Assembly (NCBI GenBank): GCA_022360095.1
Contig: JAKSDK010001037.1
Coordinates: 248,001 to 312,000 of the forward strand
DNA length: 64,000 bases
Source: Phycisphaerales bacterium
GTDB lineage: Bacteria > Planctomycetota > Phycisphaerae > UBA1845 > UTPLA1
Direction of reading: 5' to 3'
Positions within the stretch are counted from its first letter, which is position 1; every line of letters starts with the position of its first letter. A model generated the notes under the pieces. That model did not search any database. It was not told the origin of the DNA and saw only the letters and a program-made list of their open reading frames with translations. Both the position numbers and the translations under genes were made by a program. Below are positions 25,031 to 33,178 of this stretch, piece after piece.

Positions 25031-25780
25031 TTACTCCCAATTCAGAATCGACTGAATGATTGAAACGACGCCTCGCGTTAGAAGGCTGATCATCGTCAGT
25101 ATCAAGAGCCAACCCACGGTCAGGGAGATGAGTGGCCAGGCCTGCTCAATCATTTCCGCGGGTTTGGTGCTGAGCGTACCGATCAGAGCAAGCATTCCGC
25201 CGGTCGCGATGATTGCTCCGAAATGGCCGCGTGCGTTGCCCGAGAAGGGGGCCAGTCGCACGGTCAGGCAGATCATGAGATAGGCGAAGACGGCGGACTT
25301 CCAGGAGGTCATCTCGGCGGCCATGACTGCGTTTAGCGTGCCCTCCGCTTGATTAATCAACGCCCTCAATTGGTCCCAGAAGGCGGACATGGTCGTCGGC
25401 AGGTCTGATGAAATCTGGTCCTGCGGAGCGGCCATGACAACCGGCATTCCCAGCTTCACGATGAGGAAATAGATCGTTACGCCGGTTGCCAGCATGGGTA
25501 ACAGTCCGACGATCACGGGCCCAAAAACCGGGATTTTCGGTTCGTAGTGTGGGTCCGTCGCGGGGGCTCCTTGCTCATCGTCTTCCATCAGGGCCGTGTT
25601 GTTGATCTTGGCTCCCGTGAGGAGCAACGCGATCGTGCGGCCGGTTTGAGCTACGAATGTGCCGGGCAACAAGAGCCAGTGAACCGTTTTGGGCTTGATG
25701 ATGGTGGTCCAAAGGTGGTGAACGAGCCACGCGAGCAACACAATAGTCATCAACCAGATCGATATCGCCGCGTAGATCAT
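25031..25780 (-). CDS. Multipass membrane protein of unknown function
   Basis: A 249-residue membrane protein with about six hydrophobic helices (starting IYAAISIWLMTIVLLAWL, ending SLTVGWLLILTMISLLTRG). A loop near residues 60-85 is acidic (ALMEDDEQGAPATD). No enzyme motif is visible; I believe it belongs to a planctomycete-specific family. ATG at 25780 is chosen; an in-frame TTG at 25816 follows AAGGAGGGA too distantly to be preferred. It is the first gene of the operon with the HldE-like and glycosyltransferase genes, 53 bases before the former, and could aid export or anchoring of the sugar product. Confidence 0.72.
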   Translation of the reverse strand: MIYAAISIWLMTIVLLAWLVHHLWTTIIKPKTVHWLLLPGTFVAQTGRTIALLLTGAKINNTALMEDDEQGAPATDPHYEPKIPVFGPVIVGLLPMLATGVTIYFLIVKLGMPVVMAAPQDQISSDLPTTMSAFWDQLRALINQAEGTLNAVMAAEMTSWKSAVFAYLMICLTVRLAPFSGNARGHFGAIIATGGMLALIGTLSTKPAEMIEQAWPLISLTVGWLLILTMISLLTRGVVSIIQSILNWE

Positions 25781-25898
25781 GAGGGGCACTCGCAGGTTTT
25801 GCGCCCTGCACGCCAAAGCCGCGCAGGGACTCCCTCCTTTTTATCGGTCGATCAGTTTCTGTAGATTAAGCGTGAACATCTCGCCCGCCCGAGCCATA

Positions 25899-25925
25899 TT
25901 GACATGGAGTCATAGTTGCTACAAT
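25899..25925 (+). promoter_or_regulatory. Candidate sigma-70-type promoter for the FHA gene
   Basis: A perfect TTGACA (25899-25904) is followed by TACAAT (25920-25925). The spacer is 15 bases, shorter than the usual 16-18, which lowers confidence. The FHA gene starts 61 bases downstream of the -10. Confidence 0.4.
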
Positions 25926-25986
25926 TAGCCGATCTGAGTGTGTTCGAAGCTGGAGTCCATGTCACGCCAACGGGAGGTTCGGCCCC

Positions 25987-26943
25987 ATGGCGCTATTAGT
26001 CTGCTGCCCCTGCGGAAATCCGGTGGATTGTGATCATCTGGAGGTCGTGGTCACGCTTGCCTGTCCGCGGTGTCAACGGGAACTGACCCTCGAAGTCGAG
26101 AACGCCGAGCAGAGGTACTTCGCGGTTTTGACGGTGATGGAAGGACCCTATTGGGTTGGCGAACAGTTCGTCATGCCCGTGGGCGAGGAGCTTCGCCTTG
26201 GAAAGGCCGCCGCCAACTGGTTGTCGTTGGAAAGTGACGCGCTGGCGGAGACGCATTGCAGACTTTTTCTTTCGCCCAATGGCCGCGTGGACGTGGAAGA
26301 CCTGTCGGCGGATAGTGACACGTGGATCGGGAACTCCTGTGTGACGCGGGGGCGTCTCAAGTCTCAAGAGTCTTTGACCATCGGCGAGTATCGTCTTCGG
26401 CTGGATTTCAAGGATGCCGTCGGCGGGGGATTCGTTTCGCAGGAAGCGGACACCGTCCAGGCCGACGCCCGTCCGCTTCCGACTTTGTCGGCCGTCGCAG
26501 GCAAGTCGCCCTTGGACTGGGTTGCGAGAAATCGATTTCTGATTTTGAGGTGGCTTCTACTGGCCTTTGCTTCATTTGTTGCCGTGTATCATGTTTGCAT
26601 ACTTCGTGGGCGTGACGGCTGGCCGTGGTACTGGGCGTTGGCTGCCGGCTCCGGTGTTTTCGTCGTCATGCTGGTTTCCGCCCAGTGGATGAAGCTGGCC
26701 AACCGTTATCGTCGATACGGATCGCTTGGCGCATTGGTTCTTTTGGCCGTCGTAGACATTGCCGCATGGCGGATGCCGTTGTCTGCGATCGCCGCGATGC
26801 TTCTCGCGTCCATGCAGGCTCTTATTTTTACGCGGTTGAAATCCCCTTTGTTGATCGTTTATTCAGCACTCTTGGGGGTTGCCGGAGTCGTGATGACGGC
26901 GATTATCGCGATTCGAAGTATCTTGGACCTCTTCGTTCAATGA
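25987..26943 (+). CDS. FHA-domain membrane protein with N-terminal zinc ribbon
   Basis: A 318-residue protein. Cysteines at the start (CCPCGNPVDCDH and CPRCQ) suggest a small zinc ribbon. The middle (about 60-150) fits an FHA phosphothreonine-binding domain: ELRLGKAAANWLSLESDALA, then HCRLFLSPNGRVDVEDL and SADSDTWIGNSCVTRG. The C-terminal 120 residues hold four hydrophobic helices (for example LILRWLLLAFASFVAVYHV). It could recruit phosphorylated partners of the window's Ser/Thr kinases to the membrane; that link is inference. The usual FHA Gly-Arg pair is here RLGK, so ligand binding is not assured. Confidence 0.78.
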   Translation: MALLVCCPCGNPVDCDHLEVVVTLACPRCQRELTLEVENAEQRYFAVLTVMEGPYWVGEQFVMPVGEELRLGKAAANWLSLESDALAETHCRLFLSPNGRVDVEDLSADSDTWIGNSCVTRGRLKSQESLTIGEYRLRLDFKDAVGGGFVSQEADTVQADARPLPTLSAVAGKSPLDWVARNRFLILRWLLLAFASFVAVYHVCILRGRDGWPWYWALAAGSGVFVVMLVSAQWMKLANRYRRYGSLGALVLLAVVDIAAWRMPLSAIAAMLLASMQALIFTRLKSPLLIVYSALLGVAGVVMTAIIAIRSILDLFVQ

Positions 26944-27005
26944 GCGGAAGGCCGGCGGGTTCATTCAACATTAAGACTCAGGTATTTTTTATCCGCATCC
27001 GCCTG

Positions 27006-27034
27006 TTGTTCCGGGACGTTTTTTAGGTTATACT
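27006..27034 (+). promoter_or_regulatory. Candidate sigma-70-type promoter for the zinc-ribbon protein
   Basis: TTGTTC (27006-27011), a 17-base spacer and TATACT (27029-27034) precede the gene at 27130 by about 95 bases. The -10 is good and the -35 is half-matched. Confidence 0.42.
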
Positions 27035-27129
27035 TGTGTTCGTCGGCGTGAGTCCGTGTCAAGGTCGCCATGTACGGCGGGTTCGAATTTTCGTTCGGGA
27101 GATTTTGGACCGCCAGGAGGTTTGATACG

Positions 27130-27732
27130 ATGACCCAGGATGCAAACAAGACCTGTCAAGGTTGCGGGGGAGCGATCACCGCCGATCAGATCGTGGGCCG
27201 GCAAGCCGGACTGGTAGCCGGAGTTTTGCTCTGTCCGAAGTGCGTGGATCAGAAGCGTCAGGAGCTGATGGAGGCCCGTAATGAAGCCCTGAAGTCTCAG
27301 GCCGCGCCGGCGACTCCGACTCAGGAGGGAGCGAGCTCTCAGGTGATTGGTGCGTCACAGGGCACGGTCTGGATCCCGCCTGTGACGGAAGGAAAAGACA
27401 TTGCCGATGAAACGCTATCGTTGGTCAGCGATGATGAAGTGACGGCGGGCGGCCCCACGCAAATTCGCAGCTTTTCCGAAGGCAGCACGTTGGCGGGTGT
27501 CCACAAAGAGGAGGGTTACAAGCGACCGTTGGCCTCTCACAATGAACCCGCCACAAGGGTGAGAACCTTCCATGGGAAGTTGACGGAGGCCGGCTTGGCC
27601 CACATGGACGAGCAGATCAACGAATGGCTTGATTCCCATCCGGATATTTTCATCAAGAGTTCGGCGTCGACCGTCGGTACATTCGAAGGCAAGACCAAGG
27701 AACCACACCTTTTGGTGACGTTGTTTTATTGA
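27130..27732 (+). CDS. Zinc-ribbon protein of unknown function
   Basis: A 200-residue soluble protein. Two cysteine pairs lie at the N-terminus, CQGCGGAITADQIV and LLCPKC, a likely zinc ribbon. A low-complexity middle (Ala, Thr, Gln, Ser) joins it to a C-terminal region VRTFHGKLTEAGLAHMDEQI then EWLDSHPDIFIKSSASTVG, with a VTLFY end. The ATG at 27130 has AGGAGG before it. I recognise no function; the ribbon hints at nucleic-acid or protein binding. Confidence 0.8.
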   Translation: MTQDANKTCQGCGGAITADQIVGRQAGLVAGVLLCPKCVDQKRQELMEARNEALKSQAAPATPTQEGASSQVIGASQGTVWIPPVTEGKDIADETLSLVSDDEVTAGGPTQIRSFSEGSTLAGVHKEEGYKRPLASHNEPATRVRTFHGKLTEAGLAHMDEQINEWLDSHPDIFIKSSASTVGTFEGKTKEPHLLVTLFY

Positions 27733-27742
27733 AGAGGGGAAT

Positions 27743-27872
27743 GGGGATCGGGGGATTTATGTTCCGCGTCCTTCCCCTGATCCCCTCTCTCCGTTTCTCC
27801 ATTCCATTATCAGCAAAGGGGGAATGGAGACGGAGGACCAGGGGTTTTTGCCCCGAATCTTTCCCCTGGTCC
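27743..27872. repeat. Three consecutive near-perfect hairpins
   Basis: Between converging genes there are stems 27743-27755/27773-27785 (13 pairs, one G-T), 27789-27805/27821-27835 (15 pairs with a two-base bulge) and 27835-27844/27863-27872 (10 pairs). Sequence is strongly G/C-run biased (GGGGATC, CCCCTGG). It may be a terminator cluster or a small structured repeat. Confidence 0.6.
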
Positions 27873-27891
27873 CTTCTCCCCTTTCCCCTCC

Positions 27892-28776
27892 CTATCCCTT
27901 TTCCCCTTCCATCAAAAATAACCAAAGAATCGTTTTTGCGTTGAATACCGCGTGAATCAGAATCACCAGTGTGAGAGATCGGGTTCTTGCATAGACATAA
28001 CCCAAGAGGATGCCAAAGATGATGAGTGCCGGTATGTGATGATAAAGGGGAATGTGGACGAGGCCGAAAATCAGGCCGCTTAGCAGGATCGCGTTCCATT
28101 CCGAACAAAGCCACTTGGACAAGGCCGGCAATAGCAGTCCACGAAAGAACAATTCTTCCAAGATCGGAACCAGGCCGACGGCACTGACGATCGTGGCGGT
28201 CTTTATCCAGATGGGTGTCTCGACACCTTTTAGTGTTTCGATGGCCGTATGTTCCGGCGGTGTGTCCCCGTACAGCCAGACGTGTACGAAAATCGCCAGG
28301 TAAAGTGCACCGTAACAGACGGGCCATATGGCGATGTAGCAGATGACGGCCCGATACACCTGCCTGGGCATGGAGCGGAAGCTTATCCCCCAGTTGGCCA
28401 GGTTTCGTCGGAAACGATCCCAGCCGATGAGTGATAGAATGACACAGTTCACGACGTGTCCTGTAATCGCAGCGAGTGTTTTTTGCGGTTCGACGAGTTC
28501 AGATTCCGAGGGCTGCGATGCAGGTTGTGAAGTGACAGGCGTTTCAAAAAAAATCGACCAGAATTTGTAGGCGACGATGAACATGGATGTGAACGCAAAA
28601 CCGGTGATGAGCAGGTCCACCGGCTGAAGATTATGCTCCGGGCCTTTCGGGAGCTGCAGGAATTCACTCAGGCGGTTGTGACGGAGGGCGTGGAGCGCCA
28701 CGGAAAGAATGATCATCACGCCTGCGGCGATGATCGCGATTTCGGCGTAATCGATGGGCGTCAGTTCAAACGGCAT
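27892..28776 (-). CDS. CPBP-family intramembrane metalloprotease (CAAX-type)
   Basis: A 294-residue membrane protein with about eight helices. The glutamate motif is EELFFRGLLLPAL; the second motif has HIPLYHHI in GLIFGLVHIPLYHHIPA; and HAVFNAKTI near the end supplies the third histidine. These fit the CPBP (Rce1/ABI) proteases, which cleave peptides in or near the membrane. Substrate is unknown. ATG at 28776 was chosen over GTG at 28791; both give the same first helix. It faces the trpC gene divergently. Confidence 0.85.
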   Translation of the reverse strand: MPFELTPIDYAEIAIIAAGVMIILSVALHALRHNRLSEFLQLPKGPEHNLQPVDLLITGFAFTSMFIVAYKFWSIFFETPVTSQPASQPSESELVEPQKTLAAITGHVVNCVILSLIGWDRFRRNLANWGISFRSMPRQVYRAVICYIAIWPVCYGALYLAIFVHVWLYGDTPPEHTAIETLKGVETPIWIKTATIVSAVGLVPILEELFFRGLLLPALSKWLCSEWNAILLSGLIFGLVHIPLYHHIPALIIFGILLGYVYARTRSLTLVILIHAVFNAKTILWLFLMEGEKG

Positions 28777-28884
28777 GGAGAAGGTTGCCACCCGAGTGCG
28801 TTTGTACGTACAGTAAGAAAAACAGGGTCATTGAACCGAGCTATTCCCGGCACGGTTTGTCGAGTCGAAGGATCGAGAGTTTGC

Positions 28885-29685
28885 ATGGTCGGCACTATAT
28901 TGGAAAGAATCATCGAGACCAAACTAGACGAGGTGGCCGAGGCCAAGCGACGGCGCCCGGTTGAGGCATTGAAGCGTGACATCGCTCCGATGGCCGATCC
29001 GCGCGATTTCTTCTCAGCGGTGGTTACCGGCGGCAGCGACGTGCATCTGATCGCGGAAGTCAAGAAGGCTTCTCCGTCGGCCGGTTTGATTCGCCCCGAT
29101 TTTGATCCCGTCTCCATTGCGCGCGACTATGAAGAGGCCGGCGCCTCGGCGCTCAGCGTATTGACGGACCGGACCTATTTTCAGGGTGATTTGGCCTTTA
29201 TTTCGAGAATCAAGGACGTCGTGTCGCTGCCGGTGTTGCGTAAGGACTTCATCGTCGATGAATACCAGGTTCATGAGAGCCGTGCCGCCGGTGCGGATGC
29301 GATTTTATTGATTGCCGCCGTGCTTTCACCGGTACAAATCGGAGCGTGGATCGAGTTGTCGTTCAACCTTGGGATGGCTTCTCTCGTTGAAGTCCATGAT
29401 GTACGCGAGCTTGGTCTTGTTCGTGATCTGATTGGATCACGGCGACGAGCACTGCTCGGCATCAACAACCGTGATTTGCGAGTTCAGCAAGTTGATCTGC
29501 AAAACACGCATCGTTTGGCCGGAGAACTCGCGGCTGGCACGCCGTTTGTTGCCGAAAGCGGGATTAGAACCCGCGACGACGTTCTTTTACTCAGACGATC
29601 CGGCGCGACCGCCTTGCTTGTCGGTGAAACCTTAATGTCAGCCGATGACCCCGGCGCCAAGCTCAGAGAACTGCTTGGCCGGTGA
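28885..29685 (+). CDS. trpC: Indole-3-glycerol-phosphate synthase
   Basis: A 266-residue TIM-barrel enzyme that closes the ring of CdRP to give indole glycerol phosphate in tryptophan synthesis. Family motifs are present: HLIAEVKKASPSAGLI with the catalytic-region lysine, LPVLRKDFIVDEYQVHESRA, IGINNRDL-like LLGINNRDLRVQQVDL, and VAESGIRTRDDV. The ATG at 28885 gives a normal N-terminus (MVGTILERIIETKLDEVAEA). No other trp gene is in the window, so the pathway genes are dispersed. Its start region is close to the divergent CPBP gene. Confidence 0.96.
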   Translation: MVGTILERIIETKLDEVAEAKRRRPVEALKRDIAPMADPRDFFSAVVTGGSDVHLIAEVKKASPSAGLIRPDFDPVSIARDYEEAGASALSVLTDRTYFQGDLAFISRIKDVVSLPVLRKDFIVDEYQVHESRAAGADAILLIAAVLSPVQIGAWIELSFNLGMASLVEVHDVRELGLVRDLIGSRRRALLGINNRDLRVQQVDLQNTHRLAGELAAGTPFVAESGIRTRDDVLLLRRSGATALLVGETLMSADDPGAKLRELLGR

Positions 29686-29708
29686 CGGGTTGAAAGGTCC
29701 GGCGAGTG

Positions 29709-30044
29709 TCAGCCGTTGGCGGCCGTATCCAGCGCTGCCTGGAAATCTTTTTTGCTCGTCAGCCCTCTAAATTTGTGAATGACTTCCCCACCTCTGAATA
29801 ACAGGATTGTGGGGATGGATTGGATGTTGTACTTCACCGGTGTTTCCGGGTTGGCTTCGGTGTCCATCTTGCCGACCTTGACCTTGTCCTTGTACTCCGT
29901 CGCGATTTCGTCGATGGTCGGCCCCAGAGCCCTGCAAGGCATGCACCAGTCTGCCCAGAAATCGACCAACACGGGTGTTTCAGATTGAAGGACGTCGGAT
30001 TCGAAGTTGGCGTCAGTGAACTCAAGCGTATCCGCACCAGCCAT
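29709..30044 (-). CDS. trxA: Thioredoxin with a WCMPC active site
   Basis: A 111-residue thioredoxin: the fold is complete with VLVDFWADWCMPCRALGPTI, the cis-proline strand IQSIPTILLF and GLTSKKDF. The active site is WCMPC, not the usual WCGPC; this residue alters redox potential in studied thioredoxins. The start ATG at 30044 has AGGAGG 10 bases before; three codons upstream lies another ATG, but it is too close to the ribosome site. The thiol peroxidase gene is divergent about 260 bases away, a sensible electron-acceptor partner. Confidence 0.92.
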   Translation of the reverse strand: MAGADTLEFTDANFESDVLQSETPVLVDFWADWCMPCRALGPTIDEIATEYKDKVKVGKMDTEANPETPVKYNIQSIPTILLFRGGEVIHKFRGLTSKKDFQAALDTAANG

Positions 30045-30304
30045 GATGATCATTCCTCCTCATTTCTTGCTCGCGATGACCGAGACGATCAATTTCGGAG
30101 CGTGCCGGTCGCATGCGAAGCGCAGTGGGTTGACATGTCGTTCTCAGGCGAAATTTTAGGGAGTTGGCCTTGGCAAGTCAAAAGCGGGCGTACGCGACGG
30201 CCTGCCGCGGGGCTTTGTTGACCTCGTTGGTCACGGCTTCTAGGATGTCCTTTGTTTTCCAATTGGGACTATCCATCTACTTTCAACAACATGGAGAATG
30301 AAAG

Positions 30305-30817
30305 ATGAGCAGAAGCTGCACATTGAAAGGCAATCCACTGTCCCTGGAGGGACCGGAGCTTCAGGTCGGTGATGCCGCCCCTGACGCGACGTTGAAGAAG
30401 AATCTGGTCGAGGACTTCAAGCTCGGCGAGGCCGCAGGTCGTGCACGGATCTACAGTGTCGTTCCCTCTCTGGATACGCCCGTTTGCGCCGAGCAAACAC
30501 GTCGGTTCAATAAGGAGGCCGCCGGGTTGGCCAACGTCGATTTTTATACGATCAGCGTGGATCTCCCCGTGGCGATGTCCCGATTCTGTGGTGCCGAGAG
30601 CATCGATACCGAAAAGGTCAAGGTGCTCAGCGACCACAAGGATGTTTCTTTCGGCAAGGCTTATGGCACGCTGATTCCCGACCTGCGGGTTAACTCTCGG
30701 GCGGTGTTTGTGGTCGGTGCAGACGACAAGATTAAGTATGCCGAATACGTTCCGGAAGTGGCGGAGCACCCGAACTACGAGGCCGTCATCAACTGTGCGA
30801 GGGAGGTTGCGTCTTAA
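30305..30817 (+). CDS. tpx: Thiol peroxidase (Tpx)
   Basis: A 170-residue atypical 2-Cys peroxiredoxin of the Tpx group that reduces peroxides with thioredoxin. The peroxidatic motif is YSVVPSLDTPVCAEQT and the resolving Cys is in MSRFCGAES. The rest is normal (LSDHKDVSFGKAYGT, YAEYVPEVAEHPNYEAV). The ATG follows GGAG at eight bases. A strong terminator follows at 30899-30933, so it is probably monocistronic. Confidence 0.95.
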   Translation: MSRSCTLKGNPLSLEGPELQVGDAAPDATLKKNLVEDFKLGEAAGRARIYSVVPSLDTPVCAEQTRRFNKEAAGLANVDFYTISVDLPVAMSRFCGAESIDTEKVKVLSDHKDVSFGKAYGTLIPDLRVNSRAVFVVGADDKIKYAEYVPEVAEHPNYEAVINCAREVAS

Positions 30818-30898
30818 GCGGTCTTACTTTAGCTCAGGGTCCGTGAATCATGTGAAGCGTCGGTTTGATCCCGCTTACAGGACCTCAGAAACGAATCA

Positions 30899-30933
30899 CC
30901 GCCGGACGACGAACGCAGTCCGGCGGTTTTTTT
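30899..30933 (+). terminator. Rho-independent terminator after tpx
   Basis: Perfect 9-base arms CCGCCGGAC (30899-30907) and GTCCGGCGG (30918-30926) are followed by seven T residues. Confidence 0.92.
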
Positions 30934-31042
30934 GTCGATACTACAAACGGTGGGGCTGGTCGGGTCCATCGGTTGATCCGGCCTGAGGCGGTCGTTGCGG
31001 CCCCCTTACAGTTTGTTTTTCGATGTAAGGAGTGAACGGATT

Positions 31043-31162
31043 ATGTTAGAGCTAAACGGCACGTTTGAGAGTTTTGTGGACGCCTTCTTCGGTTTCATTA
31101 GCGAATTGTTGTCATCGATTTTCACCAGCCTGACCTCAATCTTCAGCGGCCTGAGCGTATAG
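31043..31162 (+). CDS. Short amphipathic hydrophobic protein, 39 residues
   Basis: A short gene between tpx and the arsC-like gene. AGGAG (31027-31031) sits 10 bases before ATG 31043. The product begins MLELNGTFESFVDAFFGFIS and continues with Leu/Phe/Ile and Ser to a C-terminal SGLSV. Hydrophobic residues recur every three to four positions, so it would form an amphipathic helix or membrane-associated peptide, with two Glu and one Asp in the first half and no Lys or Arg. The stop is followed at once by hairpins, consistent with a discrete transcript. No homologue is recognised; it could be a membrane-active or regulatory peptide, or a chance ORF. Confidence 0.6.
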   Translation: MLELNGTFESFVDAFFGFISELLSSIFTSLTSIFSGLSV

Positions 31163-31195
31163 TTTCCCGGTCGGGAAACACACTTCAGGTGTGTC
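31162..31195 (+). terminator. Hairpins following the 39-residue gene
   Basis: GTTTCCCG (31162-31169) and CGGGAAAC (31172-31179) pair perfectly across a two-base loop and are followed by CACAC/GTGTG (about 31180-31194). No long T run follows, so it is only a probable terminator or an mRNA-stabilising structure. Confidence 0.5.
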
Positions 31196-31242
31196 GTTGC
31201 CTTTGAGGGGATGCGTCGCAAGGATTTCCGGCGAAACTCGCC

Positions 31243-31680
31243 TTATCCCTTCTCGTCAAGCATTTCCGGCAAACTCAGCACGAAGGCTTTGATCTCGTCC
31301 CGTACTCTGCGGTAATGTTTCAACGCTTCCTCTTCGGTGGAGGCTTCCATTGCGAGACGGGGCGGATCTTCAAAGCCGACGTGTACGACTTTCGTCGGGC
31401 CGGGAAAGACGGGGCAATGTTCGTGTGCATGCCCGCATACGGTCACCACCGAATCGAAGCTTGCCTCCGTCAGGTCAAGTGTTTTGGAAGATTGTCCGGA
31501 GATGTCAACGCCGGCCTCGGCCATAACTTTCACGGCGCGAGGATCGAGGCCGCGCGCTTCAATCCCGGCGGAGCAAGGCTCGATCACCTCGCCCCGTAAG
31601 TGTCGAGTCCAGCCTTCGGCCATCTGACTGCGACAGGCATTGCCTGTGCAGAGGAACAGTAGTTTCAGTTTGTCGGCCAT
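31243..31680 (-). CDS. arsC: Arsenate reductase-like / low-molecular-weight phosphatase (ArsC, thioredoxin type)
   Basis: A 145-residue member of the LMW protein-tyrosine-phosphatase fold. The catalytic P-loop CTGNACRSQMAEG (C11-based) is followed by VCGHAHEHCPVFPG, giving a second and third cysteine at about 82 and 89, the pattern of thioredoxin-coupled arsenate reductases rather than of phosphatases. Start ATG at 31680 lies eight bases after the pepD stop, and the two share a direction. No other ars genes are near, so activity on arsenate is inferred only from the cysteine triad. Confidence 0.83.
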   Translation of the reverse strand: MADKLKLLFLCTGNACRSQMAEGWTRHLRGEVIEPCSAGIEARGLDPRAVKVMAEAGVDISGQSSKTLDLTEASFDSVVTVCGHAHEHCPVFPGPTKVVHVGFEDPPRLAMEASTEEEALKHYRRVRDEIKAFVLSLPEMLDEKG

Positions 31681-31687
31681 GTTTTTC

Positions 31688-33178
31688 TCAGGGTCGTGTG
31701 TCCTGAGACAGTTCTGCCAGGACGGCCACGAGGTATTTCCATGATTTTGCAACCGAATCGACGTAGACTCGCTCGTCGGGGCTGTGCGCGCCTTCGATGG
31801 TCGGACCGAAGGATACCATGTCCATGTGACCGACTCGCTGGCCGATGATACCGCATTCCAGTCCAGCATGGATCGCGGCAACATGAGGTGCCTCGTCAAA
31901 CTCCTTTTCATACACTCGTCGACATTTGGCCAGCAATGCCGAGTCGACATTGGGTTCCCAACCGGGGTACTCGTTGCCATGTCCGGCAGCGGCGCCTCCG
32001 AGCAGTCCGGTCGAGACGATTTGATCTTTGAGAGCGTCAATACGTGAATTCGATGAGCTACGTGACAGTGTTCCGACCACGATTTCCAATCCGCCGTTGA
32101 AATTGGACGTTACGGTTGAGATGTTGTTTGAGGTTTGAACCAGCTCGGGTACTTTCGGATGCATGCCCAGCACGCCGTCCGGCAGCGCCGCCATCGCCAT
32201 GAGAAATCTGGACGTCGCCTCAGGTGTCGCCACGGATTCGGCCTCTCCGGGGTCGATGCGAATCGTGATGCCGTCCTCATAAGATTCCGCCACCGCTTCC
32301 TCGCGGACCGTCGCCCCTGCCTCTTGCAAGACCGCGATGGTGCCGGCGGGGCCGGAGACGATGGCATGGGCTTCGCGCGGGATCGCGTTTCGCTTGCTCC
32401 CGCCGCTGATTTCGGCGATCTGTAATGTTCCTCCGGGTGCCTGTCGTAGCGTGCGGATCAGTAACTTAATGGCGTTGGCTCGACCTTCATGGATGTCGCC
32501 TCCCGAATGTCCGCCGCGAAGCCCCTCAACCACGACCTTGCAAACTTCGGAGCCGGCGGCAACGGCCGATGTCTTAAGGTCCCAGGTCAGGTTTGTGTCG
32601 CAGCCACCGGCGCAGCCCATGTAGATGCAATTGTCCTCTTCCGAGTCCAGATTCAAAAGGCGACGGCCTTTGAACGAGTCTGGCGTCAAGGCCTTGGCCC
32701 CGCTCATGCCGGCCTCCTCGTCGATCGTGAAAAGCAGTTCCAGGGGGCCGTGGACGACGTCGGGTGACGCGGCGGCTGCAAGCGCCATCGCCACGCCCAT
32801 GCCGTTGTCCGCCCCGAGGGTCGTGCCGTCGGCGTGTACGATCGGTCGGCCCGACGGGCGATCTTCCCCCAGAACGAGTTTGATCGGATCGTGATCGAAG
32901 TCGTGCTCCGTACTGCGATTCTTCTCGCAAACCATGTCGAGATGGGCTTGCAGGACAGTGATGGGGACCTGTTCGCGGCCGGGCGTCGCGGGCACATCAA
33001 TGATGAGGTTGCCGACGGGCTCCTCGTGAACCGTAAACCCGAACTGCTCGGCGACTTTGTGCACATGCGCGCGGATTTTTTCCTCCTGCTTCGACGGCCT
33101 CGGCACGGCGGCGATGCCGGCGAAGATGCTCCAGACGGATTTCGGTTCGAGGGTTTCGATACTGGTGTTGCGACTCAT
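31688..33178 (-). CDS. pepD: Aminoacyl-histidine dipeptidase (PepD-like, M20 family)
   Basis: A 496-residue cytosolic metallopeptidase that cleaves Xaa-His and related dipeptides. Metal ligands include HLDMV in VLQAHLDMVCEKN and TLGADNGMGVA, with the acidic pair IDEEAGMSGA and the ligand AIHAGLECGIIG near the C-terminus. The family features GDEHEGRANAI-like GGHSGGDIHEGRANAIKLL and SNNISTV are present. GGAGG lies before ATG 33178, and that ATG overlaps the upstream gene stop as ATGA, so the two are coupled. Confidence 0.93.
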   Translation of the reverse strand: MSRNTSIETLEPKSVWSIFAGIAAVPRPSKQEEKIRAHVHKVAEQFGFTVHEEPVGNLIIDVPATPGREQVPITVLQAHLDMVCEKNRSTEHDFDHDPIKLVLGEDRPSGRPIVHADGTTLGADNGMGVAMALAAAASPDVVHGPLELLFTIDEEAGMSGAKALTPDSFKGRRLLNLDSEEDNCIYMGCAGGCDTNLTWDLKTSAVAAGSEVCKVVVEGLRGGHSGGDIHEGRANAIKLLIRTLRQAPGGTLQIAEISGGSKRNAIPREAHAIVSGPAGTIAVLQEAGATVREEAVAESYEDGITIRIDPGEAESVATPEATSRFLMAMAALPDGVLGMHPKVPELVQTSNNISTVTSNFNGGLEIVVGTLSRSSSNSRIDALKDQIVSTGLLGGAAAGHGNEYPGWEPNVDSALLAKCRRVYEKEFDEAPHVAAIHAGLECGIIGQRVGHMDMVSFGPTIEGAHSPDERVYVDSVAKSWKYLVAVLAELSQDTRP

